DNA of 64,000 bases from Eilatimonas milleporae (GTDB lineage: Bacteria; Pseudomonadota; Alphaproteobacteria; Sphingomonadales; Kordiimonadaceae): contig NZ_REFR01000010.1 in the NCBI RefSeq assembly GCF_003688555.1, positions 723,466 through 787,465 on the forward strand, in the 5' to 3' direction. The notes under the pieces were generated by a model. That model was not told the origin of the DNA. It saw only the letters and a list, made by a program, of their open reading frames with translations, and made no database searches. Numbering within the stretch: the stretch's first letter is position 1; every line of letters starts with the position of its first letter. The position numbers and the translations under genes are program-made. Shown here piece by piece: positions 1-9,026 of this stretch.

Positions 1-34
1 GTCAAAAGCAGACAGCACGATTGGCCCCGTCCCC

Positions 35-905
35 ATGACAGCATCTTCATCCCGGAAAACCGACAGCCGCTTTCCCGCCCGGTTTACCGTTTTCAAATAT
101 GTCCTGTACGGTCTGCTGCTGGTCAACACGCTGTATTTCCTGGCGGAAGACTATACCGCAGCAGGCTATACCTTCCGTAACGGCATCACCCTGGGCGACA
201 TGGCCGAGATTTTCGCGACCTTCATCGATTCCATATCCTGGTTTGTTCTGCTGATCGTCTTTGAACTGGAAACCTCCATCCTGTCCGACGCGCGCCTGAA
301 AGGGACACTGAAATGGGGGCTCAGCGGCATTGTCGCCGTTGCCTATGCCTTCACCCTGCTGGCGTGGACGGGGTATGCGGGCAATTACCGGATGATGCAG
401 GGCTTCCAACCGGTGCAAACAACATCCTTGCCGCAAAACCCGTGCAAATATACAGACGGCGCCCCCGACGGGCAGAACTGGGCACTGGCGAACGATCTGG
501 ACAGATATGAGCCGCTTGATCCGGTCAATTGCCGGCGTCTCGCGCCCGGTGATTTTTCAGTTCATCCGGACATCCATATCCTGGCCGACACCGGTCTCGC
601 CGCCAGAATGCGGAGGCTGAGCCTGACGGACGTCGTCAATGCCGGTGCCTGGTTACTGATCGTGCTGATATTGCAGGCGGATGTATTGCTGCACTTGTCG
701 GGCGCGCTGACACAGCCGCTGATATGGATCAGTATCGGCCTGAAGGCCCGTTCTTTACGCCGTTATCGTTCTGGCCTGTTTTTATTGGGCCCTGCTGGCC
801 GCATGGGTTGATTTCTGGGACGCCTTTTTGTGGCTGCTGGCCTTTTTCTGTATCGAGCTTAACCTTTTCAGCTGGAACCGGGCGACCGCCCGGGCGGCAC
901 CTTGA
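35..905 (+). pseudogene. Integral membrane protein gene with an apparent one-base frameshift
   Basis: The product would be a multi-pass membrane protein of no family I recognise. From the ATG at 35 the frame gives a first membrane helix at about residues 20-38 (FKYVLYGLLLVNTLYFL) and further hydrophobic stretches near residues 60-80, 95-115 and 205-225. After 749 the hydrophobic pattern is lost and the frame stops at 811. Continuing one frame over from 750 gives a good helix (VLYAVIVLACFYWALLAAW) and another containing WDAFLWLLAFF, ending in TGA at 903-905. The switch falls on the CCC run at 747-749, where dropping one C joins the frames. This is either a real inactivating insertion or a sequencing error. 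The start lacks a strong Shine-Dalgarno and could lie further upstream. Confidence 0.6.
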
Positions 906-930
906 GACTGCCAGCACAGTCAGACCCCGT

Positions 931-1782
931 TTACGGCGACATGGACGCCGTCGGTGACGCCTGACGGCGGCGTATATTCAAAATCTCGCCGGCAATCCGT
1001 TTGGAACGCTGATTGTCAACATCGATGGGGGCTTCGGCGAAAGGCATGTCGACAGGCTTGACCACCGTCCCGAACCGCCGGGACATGCGGTCAAAGGCCC
1101 GATCGCGTTCAAACCAGGCGTAACGATAAGCCAGCGCATTCACAAAACCGAAAGCCTGCAAAACCCGCATCGGCGACTTGGCGAACTGCCCGCCGGTCTT
1201 GAATGCCCGCGCGGCGGCCATGGCCTGTGTATTCATCACCGCGTAAAGATTGCAGTTGGACCATTCCCCGTCAGCGAAACGATGAAAGCGCCGCTGACCA
1301 TCCGGATATTCGGCCAGCAGCACATCCTTTGCCGTCATGGCAATACCGGCGTCCGCATCGTTGTCCAGCATGCCGCCGCAGAAATGGCCGATCATGTCAG
1401 GGGTCAACAGGACGTTGTCGGCAGTGGTGATCAGACATGGATAAGGGGTCTCGGTATCATCTTCTTTTTGCGCCTGATCGGACAGGACCGCGTCCAGGCT
1501 GTCGAACAGCGTTTTTTCCGCGGGAACGACGGTCAGCCGGCCGCACTCTTCATACTGCTGTACGGCCTCGACGGCGCGTACCGTCTCAGGGGCATCCACG
1601 GAAACCGTGATCCGGCCGATATGAGGAGACGCGGCCAGGGCATCCAGCACATGGGCGATCAGGGGCTTGCCTTCCAGCTCAATCAGGCATTTGTGGCTGA
1701 CCCCGGCGGCAACGGCCAACGGGTTGACGATGCCCGCTCTCTGCGCGGCCAGAACAACGGCGTGAAAAGACGGATGCGGCAT
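931..1782 (-). CDS. Nucleotidyltransferase (MobA/GlmU-like NTP transferase fold)
   Basis: The 283-residue protein starts with the nucleotide-binding region of sugar-phosphate and molybdopterin nucleotidyltransferases: VVLAAQRAG, then a lysine in SHKCLIELEGKPLIAHVLDA, which is the usual KxL...G.PL pattern. TTADN at about residue 120 resembles the acidic metal-binding motif of the fold. The glycine-rich loop is degenerate (AAQRAG in place of GGxSxRxG), so the substrate cannot be named. Its ATG overlaps the stop of the upstream ATP-grasp gene (TGATG), so the two are translationally coupled and probably act in one pathway, for example activating and then ligating a small molecule. That pathway is inferred. 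Confidence 0.7.
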   Translation of the reverse strand: MPHPSFHAVVLAAQRAGIVNPLAVAAGVSHKCLIELEGKPLIAHVLDALAASPHIGRITVSVDAPETVRAVEAVQQYEECGRLTVVPAEKTLFDSLDAVLSDQAQKEDDTETPYPCLITTADNVLLTPDMIGHFCGGMLDNDADAGIAMTAKDVLLAEYPDGQRRFHRFADGEWSNCNLYAVMNTQAMAAARAFKTGGQFAKSPMRVLQAFGFVNALAYRYAWFERDRAFDRMSRRFGTVVKPVDMPFAEAPIDVDNQRSKRIAGEILNIRRRQASPTASMSP

Positions 1783-2831
1783 CAGTGAGCGTCCATGACA
1801 TGTTCGGGTTCAACCACACCCTGCCTTAGAAGACTGTGGCATAAAATCGTCTCGATCAGGTCTTCATGGGTCATGGACAGACTGCGGGCCGAGAAACTGG
1901 TGGCCTTCGTCGACCACAGGTTACAGCTCAGATTGATTTCGATGAAATTGAGCGTGTCGGTCCCCGCGTCATACTTGAATTCCAGACGCCCGTAATCGAA
2001 CGGCCATAATTCGGGCATCAAGGCGTTCGCCACATCGGCCAGCCGACTCTCCATCGCGGGGTCTTTCAGGATATTCAGCATCACCGTGTCGCTGGGTTCC
2101 AGATGACGCTTTTGCCTGTATGACCGAATGGCGTCGGGATTGTTGGCATCGAAACGGACCACCGGCAGCATCCACGGCCCCCGCGCACCGATCACCGGCA
2201 AGGCCAGCTCCACCCCGGACACATAAGCCTCGACAATCACATCATGGCCCTGGGCGTGCAGGTCTTCCATATGGGCACGGGCATCGTCCCATGTGGCAAA
2301 AAGCCCGATCCCCCACGACGCCGAACTGGCATTGGGTTTGACGACCAGCTTGGTCCAGTCAAAGGACGGCGGTGCGATTTCCAGTGCATCGCGCCGGTAT
2401 ATTTCCCAATCCGCCGTGGCGATACCCCGTGACCGCGCCACCAGCTTCATCAGATGCTTGTCGTCGCCCAGGCCCCGCAGAATGGGGCTTGCCCCCAGAA
2501 AAGGAACGCTGTGGAACATAGACAGCAGCGGGACCAGCATTTCGCTGTTCTGAAAACCGGCCCGGTTGAACAAGGTGACGACGAAATCGCAGTCCGGTTT
2601 TTCAAACATCCGTTCGATCCGGCCCGATGCCTCCACTGTCAATCCGATGGCTTTCAGCGTGTCCCTGAGTTCACTATGGTAGGTTGCGTGACTGCCATCG
2701 ACCGGGTCCGGTCTGCCATCCGATTCCGCCCATTTGGCCAGAAAAAGAAACCTGAGTTTTTCTTTCTGATCCGGCGCCAACTTCAAACAGTGATTGGGCT
2801 GCATGTACAAGATCCCCAACGCCGTGAACAT
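1782..2831 (-). CDS. ATP-grasp ligase
   Basis: The 349-residue protein has the ATP-grasp layout of D-Ala-D-Ala-ligase-like enzymes. KLVVKPNASSASWGIG matches the lysine and glycine-rich nucleotide loop. VIVEAYVSGVELALPVIG matches the strand that contacts the adenine. LEFKYDAGTDTLNFIEINLS contains the acidic and asparagine residues that hold magnesium. Such enzymes join a carboxylate to an amine or thiol through an acyl-phosphate. The substrates are not evident. Two starts are possible, the ATG at 2831 or the in-frame ATG nine codons later (MQPNHC), and neither has a strong ribosome site. It is the first gene of a two-gene minus-strand operon with the nucleotidyltransferase. Confidence 0.72.
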   Translation of the reverse strand: MFTALGILYMQPNHCLKLAPDQKEKLRFLFLAKWAESDGRPDPVDGSHATYHSELRDTLKAIGLTVEASGRIERMFEKPDCDFVVTLFNRAGFQNSEMLVPLLSMFHSVPFLGASPILRGLGDDKHLMKLVARSRGIATADWEIYRRDALEIAPPSFDWTKLVVKPNASSASWGIGLFATWDDARAHMEDLHAQGHDVIVEAYVSGVELALPVIGARGPWMLPVVRFDANNPDAIRSYRQKRHLEPSDTVMLNILKDPAMESRLADVANALMPELWPFDYGRLEFKYDAGTDTLNFIEINLSCNLWSTKATSFSARSLSMTHEDLIETILCHSLLRQGVVEPEHVMDAH

Positions 2832-2952
2832 CAGGCCTGACGGCCATCTTACAAGTCTACAGTGTCGCTAAAATGCCCGTGTGATCAGGTCAAGCTCTAT
2901 TTAACCCAAAGTTATATTAAAACATCCGGGCGGAACCGGGGCATTCGCGATG

Positions 2953-2966
2953 TTGACCCGGATCAA
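2953..2966 (+). promoter_or_regulatory. FNR/CRP-family binding site upstream of the phosphorylase operon
   Basis: TTGAC-CCGG-ATCAA differs by one base from the FNR consensus TTGAT-N4-ATCAA. It ends 56 bases before the ATG at 3023, so a class II activated promoter with its start near 3000 would fit. It is the only such box I noticed in this intergenic region. It suggests oxygen- or redox-responsive expression of the downstream three genes. The regulator is inferred. Confidence 0.55.
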
Positions 2967-3022
2967 GGTAGTGCAATTCAATGGCATGGCATCCCTGAAC
3001 AGGGAATTAAGGGGAAGCATCC

Positions 3023-4528
3023 ATGCTGAAACTGAAACGCATCGGGCTCGATACACACAGGCAAAATGTCGCCTTTATCGCGAGGACATGCCGCCCGTAC
3101 CGGCCCGAGGACTTTCAGGCGCTGAAAAAAATAGAAATCCATCATACCGGCGACAGCATGCTCGCGACCCTGATCATATCGGATGACGGCAGCATTGTTG
3201 CCGACGACGAGCTTGGCCTGTCGGGGCCCGCCTTTGACCGTCTTGGCGCAGGGGAAGGGACGAGCGTCACCATAGCCCCGGCCGCGCCGCCCAAAAGCAT
3301 GGAAGCGGTGCGGGCGAAAATGCGCGGCCATACCCTGAGCGACGGTGAAATCGACGTCGTCATCCGCGATATCTCGGGCCTGCGATACTCGGAAATGGAG
3401 ATCGCCGCTTTTCTCATTGCCTCCGCCAGCTATACGACGTCCCGGGAGATGCTGGCACTGACACAGTCGATGGCGCGGGTCGGCAACCGCCTGGACTGGT
3501 CATCCGATGTCATCGTGGACAAGCACTGCATTGGCGGCATTCCCGGCAACCGGACCTCCATGGTGGTGGTGCCGATTGTTGCCGCGCACGGTCTGATGAT
3601 CCCGAAAACCTCATCGCGGGCGATCACATCGCCGGCCGGAACGGCGGATACGATGGAAGTGCTCGCCCGTGTCGATCTGTCCATCGCGGAGATGACCGAG
3701 GTGGTGCGGACACACAAAGGCTGTCTGGTCTGGGGCGGCCATGTCAATCTGTCACCGGCTGACGACATTCTGATTTCCGTTGAACGCCCGCTCAGGATCG
3801 ACACGCGGGAACAGATGGTGGCTTCCATCCTGTCGAAGAAGCTGGCGGCCGGCTCCACGCATCTGCTGATCGACATTCCCGTCGGGCCGACGGCAAAAGT
3901 CCGCGATGCCGGGGAAGCCATGCGTGTGCGCAAGCTGTTTGAATATGTCGGTGATCGTATCGGGATCGATCTGCGTATTGTCGTCACCGATGCCCGGGAA
4001 CCCGTCGGGCGCGGGATCGGCCCGGTTCTGGAAGCCCGGGACGTGATGGCCGTCCTGAACGGCCATGAGGATGCACCGACCGACCTGCGGGAGAAGTCGT
4101 TGCAGCTTGCCGGCAGGCTGCTTGATTTCGACCCGGCCCTGCGCGGCGGCACGGGATATGACCGGGCCCGCGATCTTCTCGACAGCGGGCGGGCACTGGC
4201 CACGATGGAGGCCATCATCGATGCCCAGGGCCGCCGCACGCCGCCGCCTCTCGGCACCCTGACCCGCGATATCCTCGCCCCCGTATCCGGCACGATCAGC
4301 GGCATCGATTGCTACAGGCTGGGCCGGATTGCCCGTCTGGCCGGCGCGCCGATGGATAAGGGCGCCGGGATCGACCTGTTGCGGAAAAACGGCGACCGGG
4401 TCGAAAAAGGCGAACCGCTTTATCGTATTCATGCCTGTGTCAAATCCGATTTTTCCTTTGCCCACGGGCTGGCGGATGAGGACAACGGCTATCGTCTGGA
4501 CGTCGGCGCGGGGGCCCCGCCATGCTGA
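3023..4528 (+). CDS. Thymidine/AMP phosphorylase-family enzyme
   Basis: The 501-residue protein belongs to the pyrimidine-nucleoside phosphorylase superfamily in its long form, which carries an extra N-terminal domain (about residues 1-85) as in archaeal AMP phosphorylases and bacterial 'putative thymidine phosphorylases'. The glycosyl-transferase core holds the phosphate-binding signature [13 protein letters not shown] (about residues 167-180) and [19 protein letters not shown]. The C-terminal alpha/beta domain follows. Members split thymidine, or a nucleoside 5'-monophosphate, with phosphate. The AMP-type reaction yields ribose-1,5-bisphosphate, a precursor that connects with PRPP metabolism, and a PRPP synthetase gene overlaps its end. 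The start is set by a good AAGGGGA site, and a redox-type box lies upstream. Sequence alone does not decide which substrate is used. Confidence 0.85.
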   Translation: MLKLKRIGLDTHRQNVAFIARTCRPYRPEDFQALKKIEIHHTGDSMLATLIISDDGSIVADDELGLSGPAFDRLGAGEGTSVTIAPAAPPKSMEAVRAKMRGHTLSDGEIDVVIRDISGLRYSEMEIAAFLIASASYTTSREMLALTQSMARVGNRLDWSSDVIVDKHCIGGIPGNRTSMVVVPIVAAHGLMIPKTSSRAITSPAGTADTMEVLARVDLSIAEMTEVVRTHKGCLVWGGHVNLSPADDILISVERPLRIDTREQMVASILSKKLAAGSTHLLIDIPVGPTAKVRDAGEAMRVRKLFEYVGDRIGIDLRIVVTDAREPVGRGIGPVLEARDVMAVLNGHEDAPTDLREKSLQLAGRLLDFDPALRGGTGYDRARDLLDSGRALATMEAIIDAQGRRTPPPLGTLTRDILAPVSGTISGIDCYRLGRIARLAGAPMDKGAGIDLLRKNGDRVEKGEPLYRIHACVKSDFSFAHGLADEDNGYRLDVGAGAPPC

Positions 4529-5451
4529 CAAAGGCTATCTATGCCCCGCCGTATGCGGCGGAAAAGGGCGCCGTCCTTGCGGGCGCCGTGGATTTGCCCT
4601 TCATCCCGCTGGAACATCACCGTTTCCCGGACGGCGAAATCCGGGTCAGGGCGTATCCTCCGGCAGCAGCCGCGGTTCTCTTCGCGCCGCTGCACCGACC
4701 GGATGACAAACTGGCCGCCCTGCTCTTCGCGGCGGCGGCGTTACGGGATCAGGGATCGCGGCATATAACGCTGATCGCGCCCTATCTGTGCTATATGCGC
4801 CAGGATACGGCCTTTCGCGAGGGCGAAGCTGTCAGCCAGCGGGTAATCGGCAAGATACTGGCGGAGAGCTTCGATCACATCATCGCGGTGGAGCCGCATT
4901 TGCACCGCACCGCCAGTCTGGGCGCGGTGTTTCCCGGCATCCATGCGACCGCTGTCGCGGGGGCTCCGGCACTGATCGACCTGCTGCGCCGTGAGACCGT
5001 CGCGGACAGCACGCTGCTGGTCGGACCGGACTCCGAAGCCCGCCCCTGGGTCGAGGCCGTTGCCGGCCCCCTTGGGCTGGACTGCCTGACAGCGGACAAA
5101 ACCAGACACGGTGACCTCAGCGTACAGATCACATTGCCGCAAAACGCCGTCATCAGGGGGCGCCGTGTCATTCTCGTCGACGATATGGTCTCGACCGGGG
5201 GGACCCTGGCCCGTACCGCGACCCTGCTGCGCAGTGCCGGCGCGTCTGGTGTGGAGGCGGTGGTTGTTCACGCCCTGTGCTCTGACAGCGATATGGCGCG
5301 CCTGCGCGACGCCGGCATCGACCGGCTGCGATCCTGCGATACGGTCCCGCACAGCAGCAATGCCGCCTCCATCATTCCGGTCCTGGCCGACGTTCTGTGC
5401 AAAACGGGTGCAAACGATCAGACCGGCGGCGAAGACGATAGGGACCGGTAA
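4522..5451 (+). CDS. prs: Ribose-phosphate pyrophosphokinase (PRPP synthetase)
   Basis: The 309-residue protein has the normal length for PRPP synthetase, which transfers pyrophosphate from ATP to ribose-5-phosphate. It has two phosphoribosyltransferase-like halves. The PRPP/ribose-phosphate loop [13 protein letters not shown] is at residues 217-229. Other family features are FPDGEIRV near residue 35, YLCYMRQD around residue 90 and a divergent [10 protein letters not shown] near residue 170. Divergence from housekeeping enzymes suggests a specialised second copy serving the phosphorylase, but a sole copy cannot be excluded. Its ATG lies inside the end of the phosphorylase gene (7-base overlap), so the two are coupled. 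Confidence 0.85.
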   Translation: MLTKAIYAPPYAAEKGAVLAGAVDLPFIPLEHHRFPDGEIRVRAYPPAAAAVLFAPLHRPDDKLAALLFAAAALRDQGSRHITLIAPYLCYMRQDTAFREGEAVSQRVIGKILAESFDHIIAVEPHLHRTASLGAVFPGIHATAVAGAPALIDLLRRETVADSTLLVGPDSEARPWVEAVAGPLGLDCLTADKTRHGDLSVQITLPQNAVIRGRRVILVDDMVSTGGTLARTATLLRSAGASGVEAVVVHALCSDSDMARLRDAGIDRLRSCDTVPHSSNAASIIPVLADVLCKTGANDQTGGEDDRDR

Positions 5452-5475
5452 ACGCATCCCTCCGGAAGCAATGAC

Positions 5476-7101
5476 ATGACGATTGAACTGACATTTTGCG
5501 GTGCCGCCCAGACAGTGACAGGGTCCTGTTTCTGGATCCGGACGGCAAAAACCCAGTTTCTGGTGGACTGCGGCATGTTTCAGGGCCCGAAATCCTTGAA
5601 AGCCCTGAACTATGGTGCCTTCCCCTTCGATCCGGCGGCACTGGATTTCGTCCTGCTGACGCATGCGCACACCGACCACGCCGGCCTGATCCCGCGCCTG
5701 ATCCGCATGGGCTTTGACGGCCCGGTCTATGCCACCCGGGGCACACGCGACCTCTTGAGTTACATGTTGCCGGACAGCGGGCACATTCAGGAAATGGAGG
5801 TCACCTTTCTGAACCGTCGCCGCGCCCGGCGCGGCCTGCCGGAGGTCGCGACGATCTACACCCGTGAACAGGGGGACGCCGCGATCAACTGTTTCCGTCC
5901 CGTCCCATACGAGACCTGGCTGGAACCGGCCGCCGGTGTCCGTGTGCGGTTCTGGAATGCCGGACATATCCTGGGATCGGCCTCGATCGAGTTGGAAATG
6001 GCGACGGAGCGTCCCCCGGACAGACAGTTGCGCCTGCTGTTTTCAGGGGATATCGGCCCCGAACACAAGCTGTTTCATCCCGACCCGAAAGCGCCGGAAA
6101 ACTGGGATTATGTTATCTGCGAGGCGACATATGGCGGGCGCGGACGGGCCGATCTGTCCGCCGGTGAACGCCGAAACCGTCTGGGGGATATCGTCCGCCG
6201 TGCCCTCGGCAGGAACGGTGTGCTGGTCATTCCCGCGTTCGCCATTGAAAGAACACAGGAACTGCTGGCGGATCTCGCCATTCTCCTGTCGGAGCGGGGC
6301 ATTCCACAGGTCCCGGTTTTTCTGGACTCTCCCCTGGCGATCCGGGCAACCGGCATTTTCGACGATCATGCCGACGGCTTCGAAGATGTCGGCATGACAG
6401 CCTCGGCCTTCCGTCATCCCAGCTTTCACTTCACGGAAAGCGTGGCCCAGAGCCGTGCCATAGAACGCTACACAAGCGGCGTGATCATCATCGCCGCCAG
6501 TGGCATGTGTGACGCCGGACGTATCCGGCACCATCTGAAAAATCATCTGTGGCGGGACAATGCGACCATTCTGCTCACCGGATATCAGGCGCCCGGCACT
6601 TTGGGCCGCTTTCTGCAGGACGGCGCACGAACGGTCCGCATTCAGGGGGAAGATATCCGCGTCAAAGCGGACATCCGGTCGATCGACTTCTATTCAGGCC
6701 ATGCCGACGGTGACAGTCTGGTGCGCTGGATTCAGGGCCGGCAACCGATCAAACGGGGACTGTTTCTCGTCCACGGTGAAGAAAACGGCCTGAACGCCCT
6801 GAAAACGGCCATTGCGGAGGGCGGTTTTCCCGAAGACCGCATTGTGCTGCCACGGCTGGACGACAGCTTCCAGCTGCTGGGGGAAGCCGTCCGGCCGGAA
6901 CTGAAGAAAGCCCCGCGCCGTCTGGCGCCCGACGTCGTCGGCCGGCCGGACTGGCACAATCACCTGACACGGCTTTCAATCACGTTGCGCGACATGCTGG
7001 AAGACGCACCGGACGAAAAGACACGTACCCGTATCCTGAAACGGCTGGACCGGGCGGTTGAGGATGCCTGGGCCCATATGCCGCCGTCTGAAAAGCACTG
7101 A
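5476..7101 (+). CDS. MBL-fold beta-CASP protein (predicted RNA endonuclease)
   Basis: The 541-residue protein is a metallo-beta-lactamase-fold hydrolase of the beta-CASP group, relatives of CPSF-73 and bacterial RNA-processing nucleases. The zinc motif THAHTDHAG gives H63, H65, D67 and H68. CEATYGGRGR marks the start of the beta-CASP insertion. IIAASGMCDAGRIRHHL and the later SGHADGDSL carry the conserved C-terminal motifs. The substrate is expected to be RNA, by family only. It follows prs by 24 bases and is probably co-transcribed with it. Linkage of this family with phosphorylase and PRPP synthetase genes suggests nucleotide salvage from RNA under stress, which is inference. A strong hairpin ends the operon. 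Confidence 0.82.
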   Translation: MTIELTFCGAAQTVTGSCFWIRTAKTQFLVDCGMFQGPKSLKALNYGAFPFDPAALDFVLLTHAHTDHAGLIPRLIRMGFDGPVYATRGTRDLLSYMLPDSGHIQEMEVTFLNRRRARRGLPEVATIYTREQGDAAINCFRPVPYETWLEPAAGVRVRFWNAGHILGSASIELEMATERPPDRQLRLLFSGDIGPEHKLFHPDPKAPENWDYVICEATYGGRGRADLSAGERRNRLGDIVRRALGRNGVLVIPAFAIERTQELLADLAILLSERGIPQVPVFLDSPLAIRATGIFDDHADGFEDVGMTASAFRHPSFHFTESVAQSRAIERYTSGVIIIAASGMCDAGRIRHHLKNHLWRDNATILLTGYQAPGTLGRFLQDGARTVRIQGEDIRVKADIRSIDFYSGHADGDSLVRWIQGRQPIKRGLFLVHGEENGLNALKTAIAEGGFPEDRIVLPRLDDSFQLLGEAVRPELKKAPRRLAPDVVGRPDWHNHLTRLSITLRDMLEDAPDEKTRTRILKRLDRAVEDAWAHMPPSEKH

Positions 7102-7129
7102 CACCGCTCCGGATGCGACCCCGAATGCA

Positions 7130-7160
7130 GGCACCCCGCGGGAAAAGCCCGCAGGGTGCC
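7130..7160. terminator. Hairpin between convergent genes
   Basis: GGCACCCCGCGGG (7130-7142) pairs with CCCGCAGGGTGCC (7148-7160) around a short A-rich loop, with a single mismatch. It lies 28 bases after the MBL gene stop and 42 before the end of the converging protease gene, so it could end both transcripts. There is no strong U-run on either side. Confidence 0.6.
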
Positions 7161-7201
7161 GAATGTTCGATGCGATTTAAGGAATTCGGTCGAAACCGCT
7201 T

Positions 7202-8875
7202 CTAGTCATCGTCATCATTGTCATCATCATCGTCGTCATCCCGGCCACGGCCTTTGCCGAGCTTTTTGTTACACATGTAGAACAAAAGCTCATAGTCACC
7301 GAAACGCAGGTCACCGTTCCCCGTTTCATCCAATGGGAACGGGTCGAGTATGCCGTCGCCATTCGTATCGAGGAAAACGAAATTGGGTGCCTCCACCTGG
7401 AGGATATAGTCCCCTCTGGACGGCAGATGCGCATCGAAGATAAGCGGATCGAATGGCTCGAACGTCTGGATGTTGGAGGCGATTTCCGTCAGGGAGCCAT
7501 CGGCCTCTTCAAAGAAAAGGGTCATGGCACCGATCACCGGGTTCACGAAACGATCATCGGAAAAGGACACCATTTCGATATTCATGAACTCGCCCGGTTT
7601 CCCTTTGATGCGGTAGCTGTCGACCTCCCCGGTCTGGGCGATATCGGCCAGAATGACACTGGCGGAGACTTTCAGCCTTTTGTCGGCATTGACGCCTTCG
7701 ATGATGGTGTTCGGAACTCGCAGTCTTTTCAGTTTGACCCTGCGGCTGTCGTCATCGTCATCATCGTCGTCGTCATCCCCTTCACCGCCGCCCGTGACCT
7801 GATCTTCGCGGAATAGCCGCCCGCGTTCCGCCACGGACACCTTGATCGCCGACCGCTCGGAGAAGAAACGGTCGGTGATGGTGCTGCCTGTCAGGGTCAG
7901 GCCGACACTCGCACCGGATGCCATGGTATGCAGAACCGTTTCGGTGGCATCCTGGGGCCCCTCGAAAACGGGAATGAAATCCCCCGGTGCCGGCACCCCG
8001 GTTGACGGCAGGCCCGCGCCCGGCGCACCGAAGGAATCATGGTGCCGCAATCCCTGAATATGGCCGATTTCATGGGCGCCGGTATTGGAAGACTGGTTGA
8101 CGACGGCCTCGGACACCTTGTCGAACAGGTTTGTCGCATCCGCCGGAATGCCGGAGAGATTTGAGAACAGTCCCCCCGATGGGTCCAACTGGGCCAGAAA
8201 TTCCCACAGGCTGGCGTCGGCAAAGGCACCGTCAGCCCGGTTCTGGTTGCGGAAATCGATATTATCCGCCCGCCCGAACAGAATGCTTATACCGCCGGTC
8301 GGAAAAACGGTGATGTTGCCGGCATCATTATCCCCGAAGCGCAATGTGGTGAACGCGCCGCTTGTGGGCTGTTGCTGCGTGAACTCGTAATTGAATTCGG
8401 CATAATCCGCCTCGATACGCGCCTGGATGGTATCCCGCTCGGCCGGTGTATACAGATGGTCGGTAAAAATACCGAAAATCGTTCCATCCGAATTCAATAC
8501 CGGAAAGGTCGGCGCCCCGCCGGCATCGAAATCAAGAAAGACGACCTGGGGCGCATCCTTGCCACCGTCATCGTCGTCGTCGTCATCATCATCGTCGTCG
8601 TCATCGTCATCATCGTCACTGCTGCCACGGCCATCGCCACCGGAACCGCCGGCGCCATCCTGCAATGCGGCACGGCGCGCGCGTTCCTGCGCCAGAAAAT
8701 CGGCCAGCTCGGCCTCAGACGTGAAGTTCAACATGCCACAGGCACTTCTTGGACAATCATCCGACTGGATGCGGTATCCTGTGATTTGAATATCCGACTC
8801 TGTCTCGGCCGTCAGCAGGCCGGGCCAGAAAACGGCAAGCGCAAGTCCGCTCCCCGATAGCAGCAGTTTTTTCAT
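7202..8875 (-). CDS. Secreted metzincin-type zinc metalloprotease with poly-Asp tracts
   Basis: The 557-residue protein has a signal peptide (MKKLLLSGSGLALAVF, cleavage near LTAET). HEIGHIQGLRHHD gives the metzincin zinc ligands H268, H272 and H278, with catalytic E269. A C-terminal region (about residues 400-540; DSYRIKGKPGEF, later GDYILQVEA) resembles pre-peptidase beta-sandwich domains. Three aspartate runs stand out: 17 consecutive Asp at residues 87-103, about 10 before the C-terminal domain, and an Asp-rich terminus. They are coded by mixed GAT/GAC, so they are under protein-level selection or are expanding repeats. Such tracts could bind calcium outside the cell. DTNGDGILDPF near the end is a dockerin/EF-like calcium loop. 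The gene is monocistronic. Confidence 0.75.
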   Translation of the reverse strand: MKKLLLSGSGLALAVFWPGLLTAETESDIQITGYRIQSDDCPRSACGMLNFTSEAELADFLAQERARRAALQDGAGGSGGDGRGSSDDDDDDDDDDDDDDDDDGGKDAPQVVFLDFDAGGAPTFPVLNSDGTIFGIFTDHLYTPAERDTIQARIEADYAEFNYEFTQQQPTSGAFTTLRFGDNDAGNITVFPTGGISILFGRADNIDFRNQNRADGAFADASLWEFLAQLDPSGGLFSNLSGIPADATNLFDKVSEAVVNQSSNTGAHEIGHIQGLRHHDSFGAPGAGLPSTGVPAPGDFIPVFEGPQDATETVLHTMASGASVGLTLTGSTITDRFFSERSAIKVSVAERGRLFREDQVTGGGEGDDDDDDDDDDSRRVKLKRLRVPNTIIEGVNADKRLKVSASVILADIAQTGEVDSYRIKGKPGEFMNIEMVSFSDDRFVNPVIGAMTLFFEEADGSLTEIASNIQTFEPFDPLIFDAHLPSRGDYILQVEAPNFVFLDTNGDGILDPFPLDETGNGDLRFGDYELLFYMCNKKLGKGRGRDDDDDDDNDDDD

Positions 8876-9026
8876 GGAACCCTCTTCTTGCTATAGGTGT
8901 AAATCAGCCCACTAAAAACAATAAATAGATGTAAAAATAAACTTATGATATAAATTATAGATGGTAAAGGTTTTCTCTACACATCAGAAAATTGTGCTAT
9001 AAGCCAATATTGCCAAGGAGCCGACC
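8876..9026. promoter_or_regulatory. AT-rich divergent promoter region
   Basis: This short spacer between the divergent protease and secreted-protein genes is much richer in A+T than its surroundings, with several TATAAT-like hexamers (for example around 8947-8960). It must carry the promoters of both. An AAGGAG ribosome site precedes the ATG at 9027. Confidence 0.4.

Noticed and set aside
2878..2900. Second possible FNR box for the minus-strand operon (TTGACCTGATCAC on the minus strand)
   Set aside because: The spacing between half-sites is one base short of the FNR/CRP consensus.
3430..4305. Long minus-strand open frame opposite the phosphorylase gene
   Set aside because: It is antisense to a well-supported enzyme. 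Its Arg/Ser-rich composition is that of a shadow frame in GC-rich DNA.
4741..5967. 408-codon minus-strand frame over prs and the MBL gene
   Set aside because: It spans two real genes with clear motifs, has no family resemblance and has no ribosome site.
7740..8620. Trinucleotide repeat tracts (GTC/ATC) that could suggest a CRISPR or microsatellite locus
   Set aside because: They are the poly-Asp codons of the metalloprotease. No spacer-repeat pattern is present.
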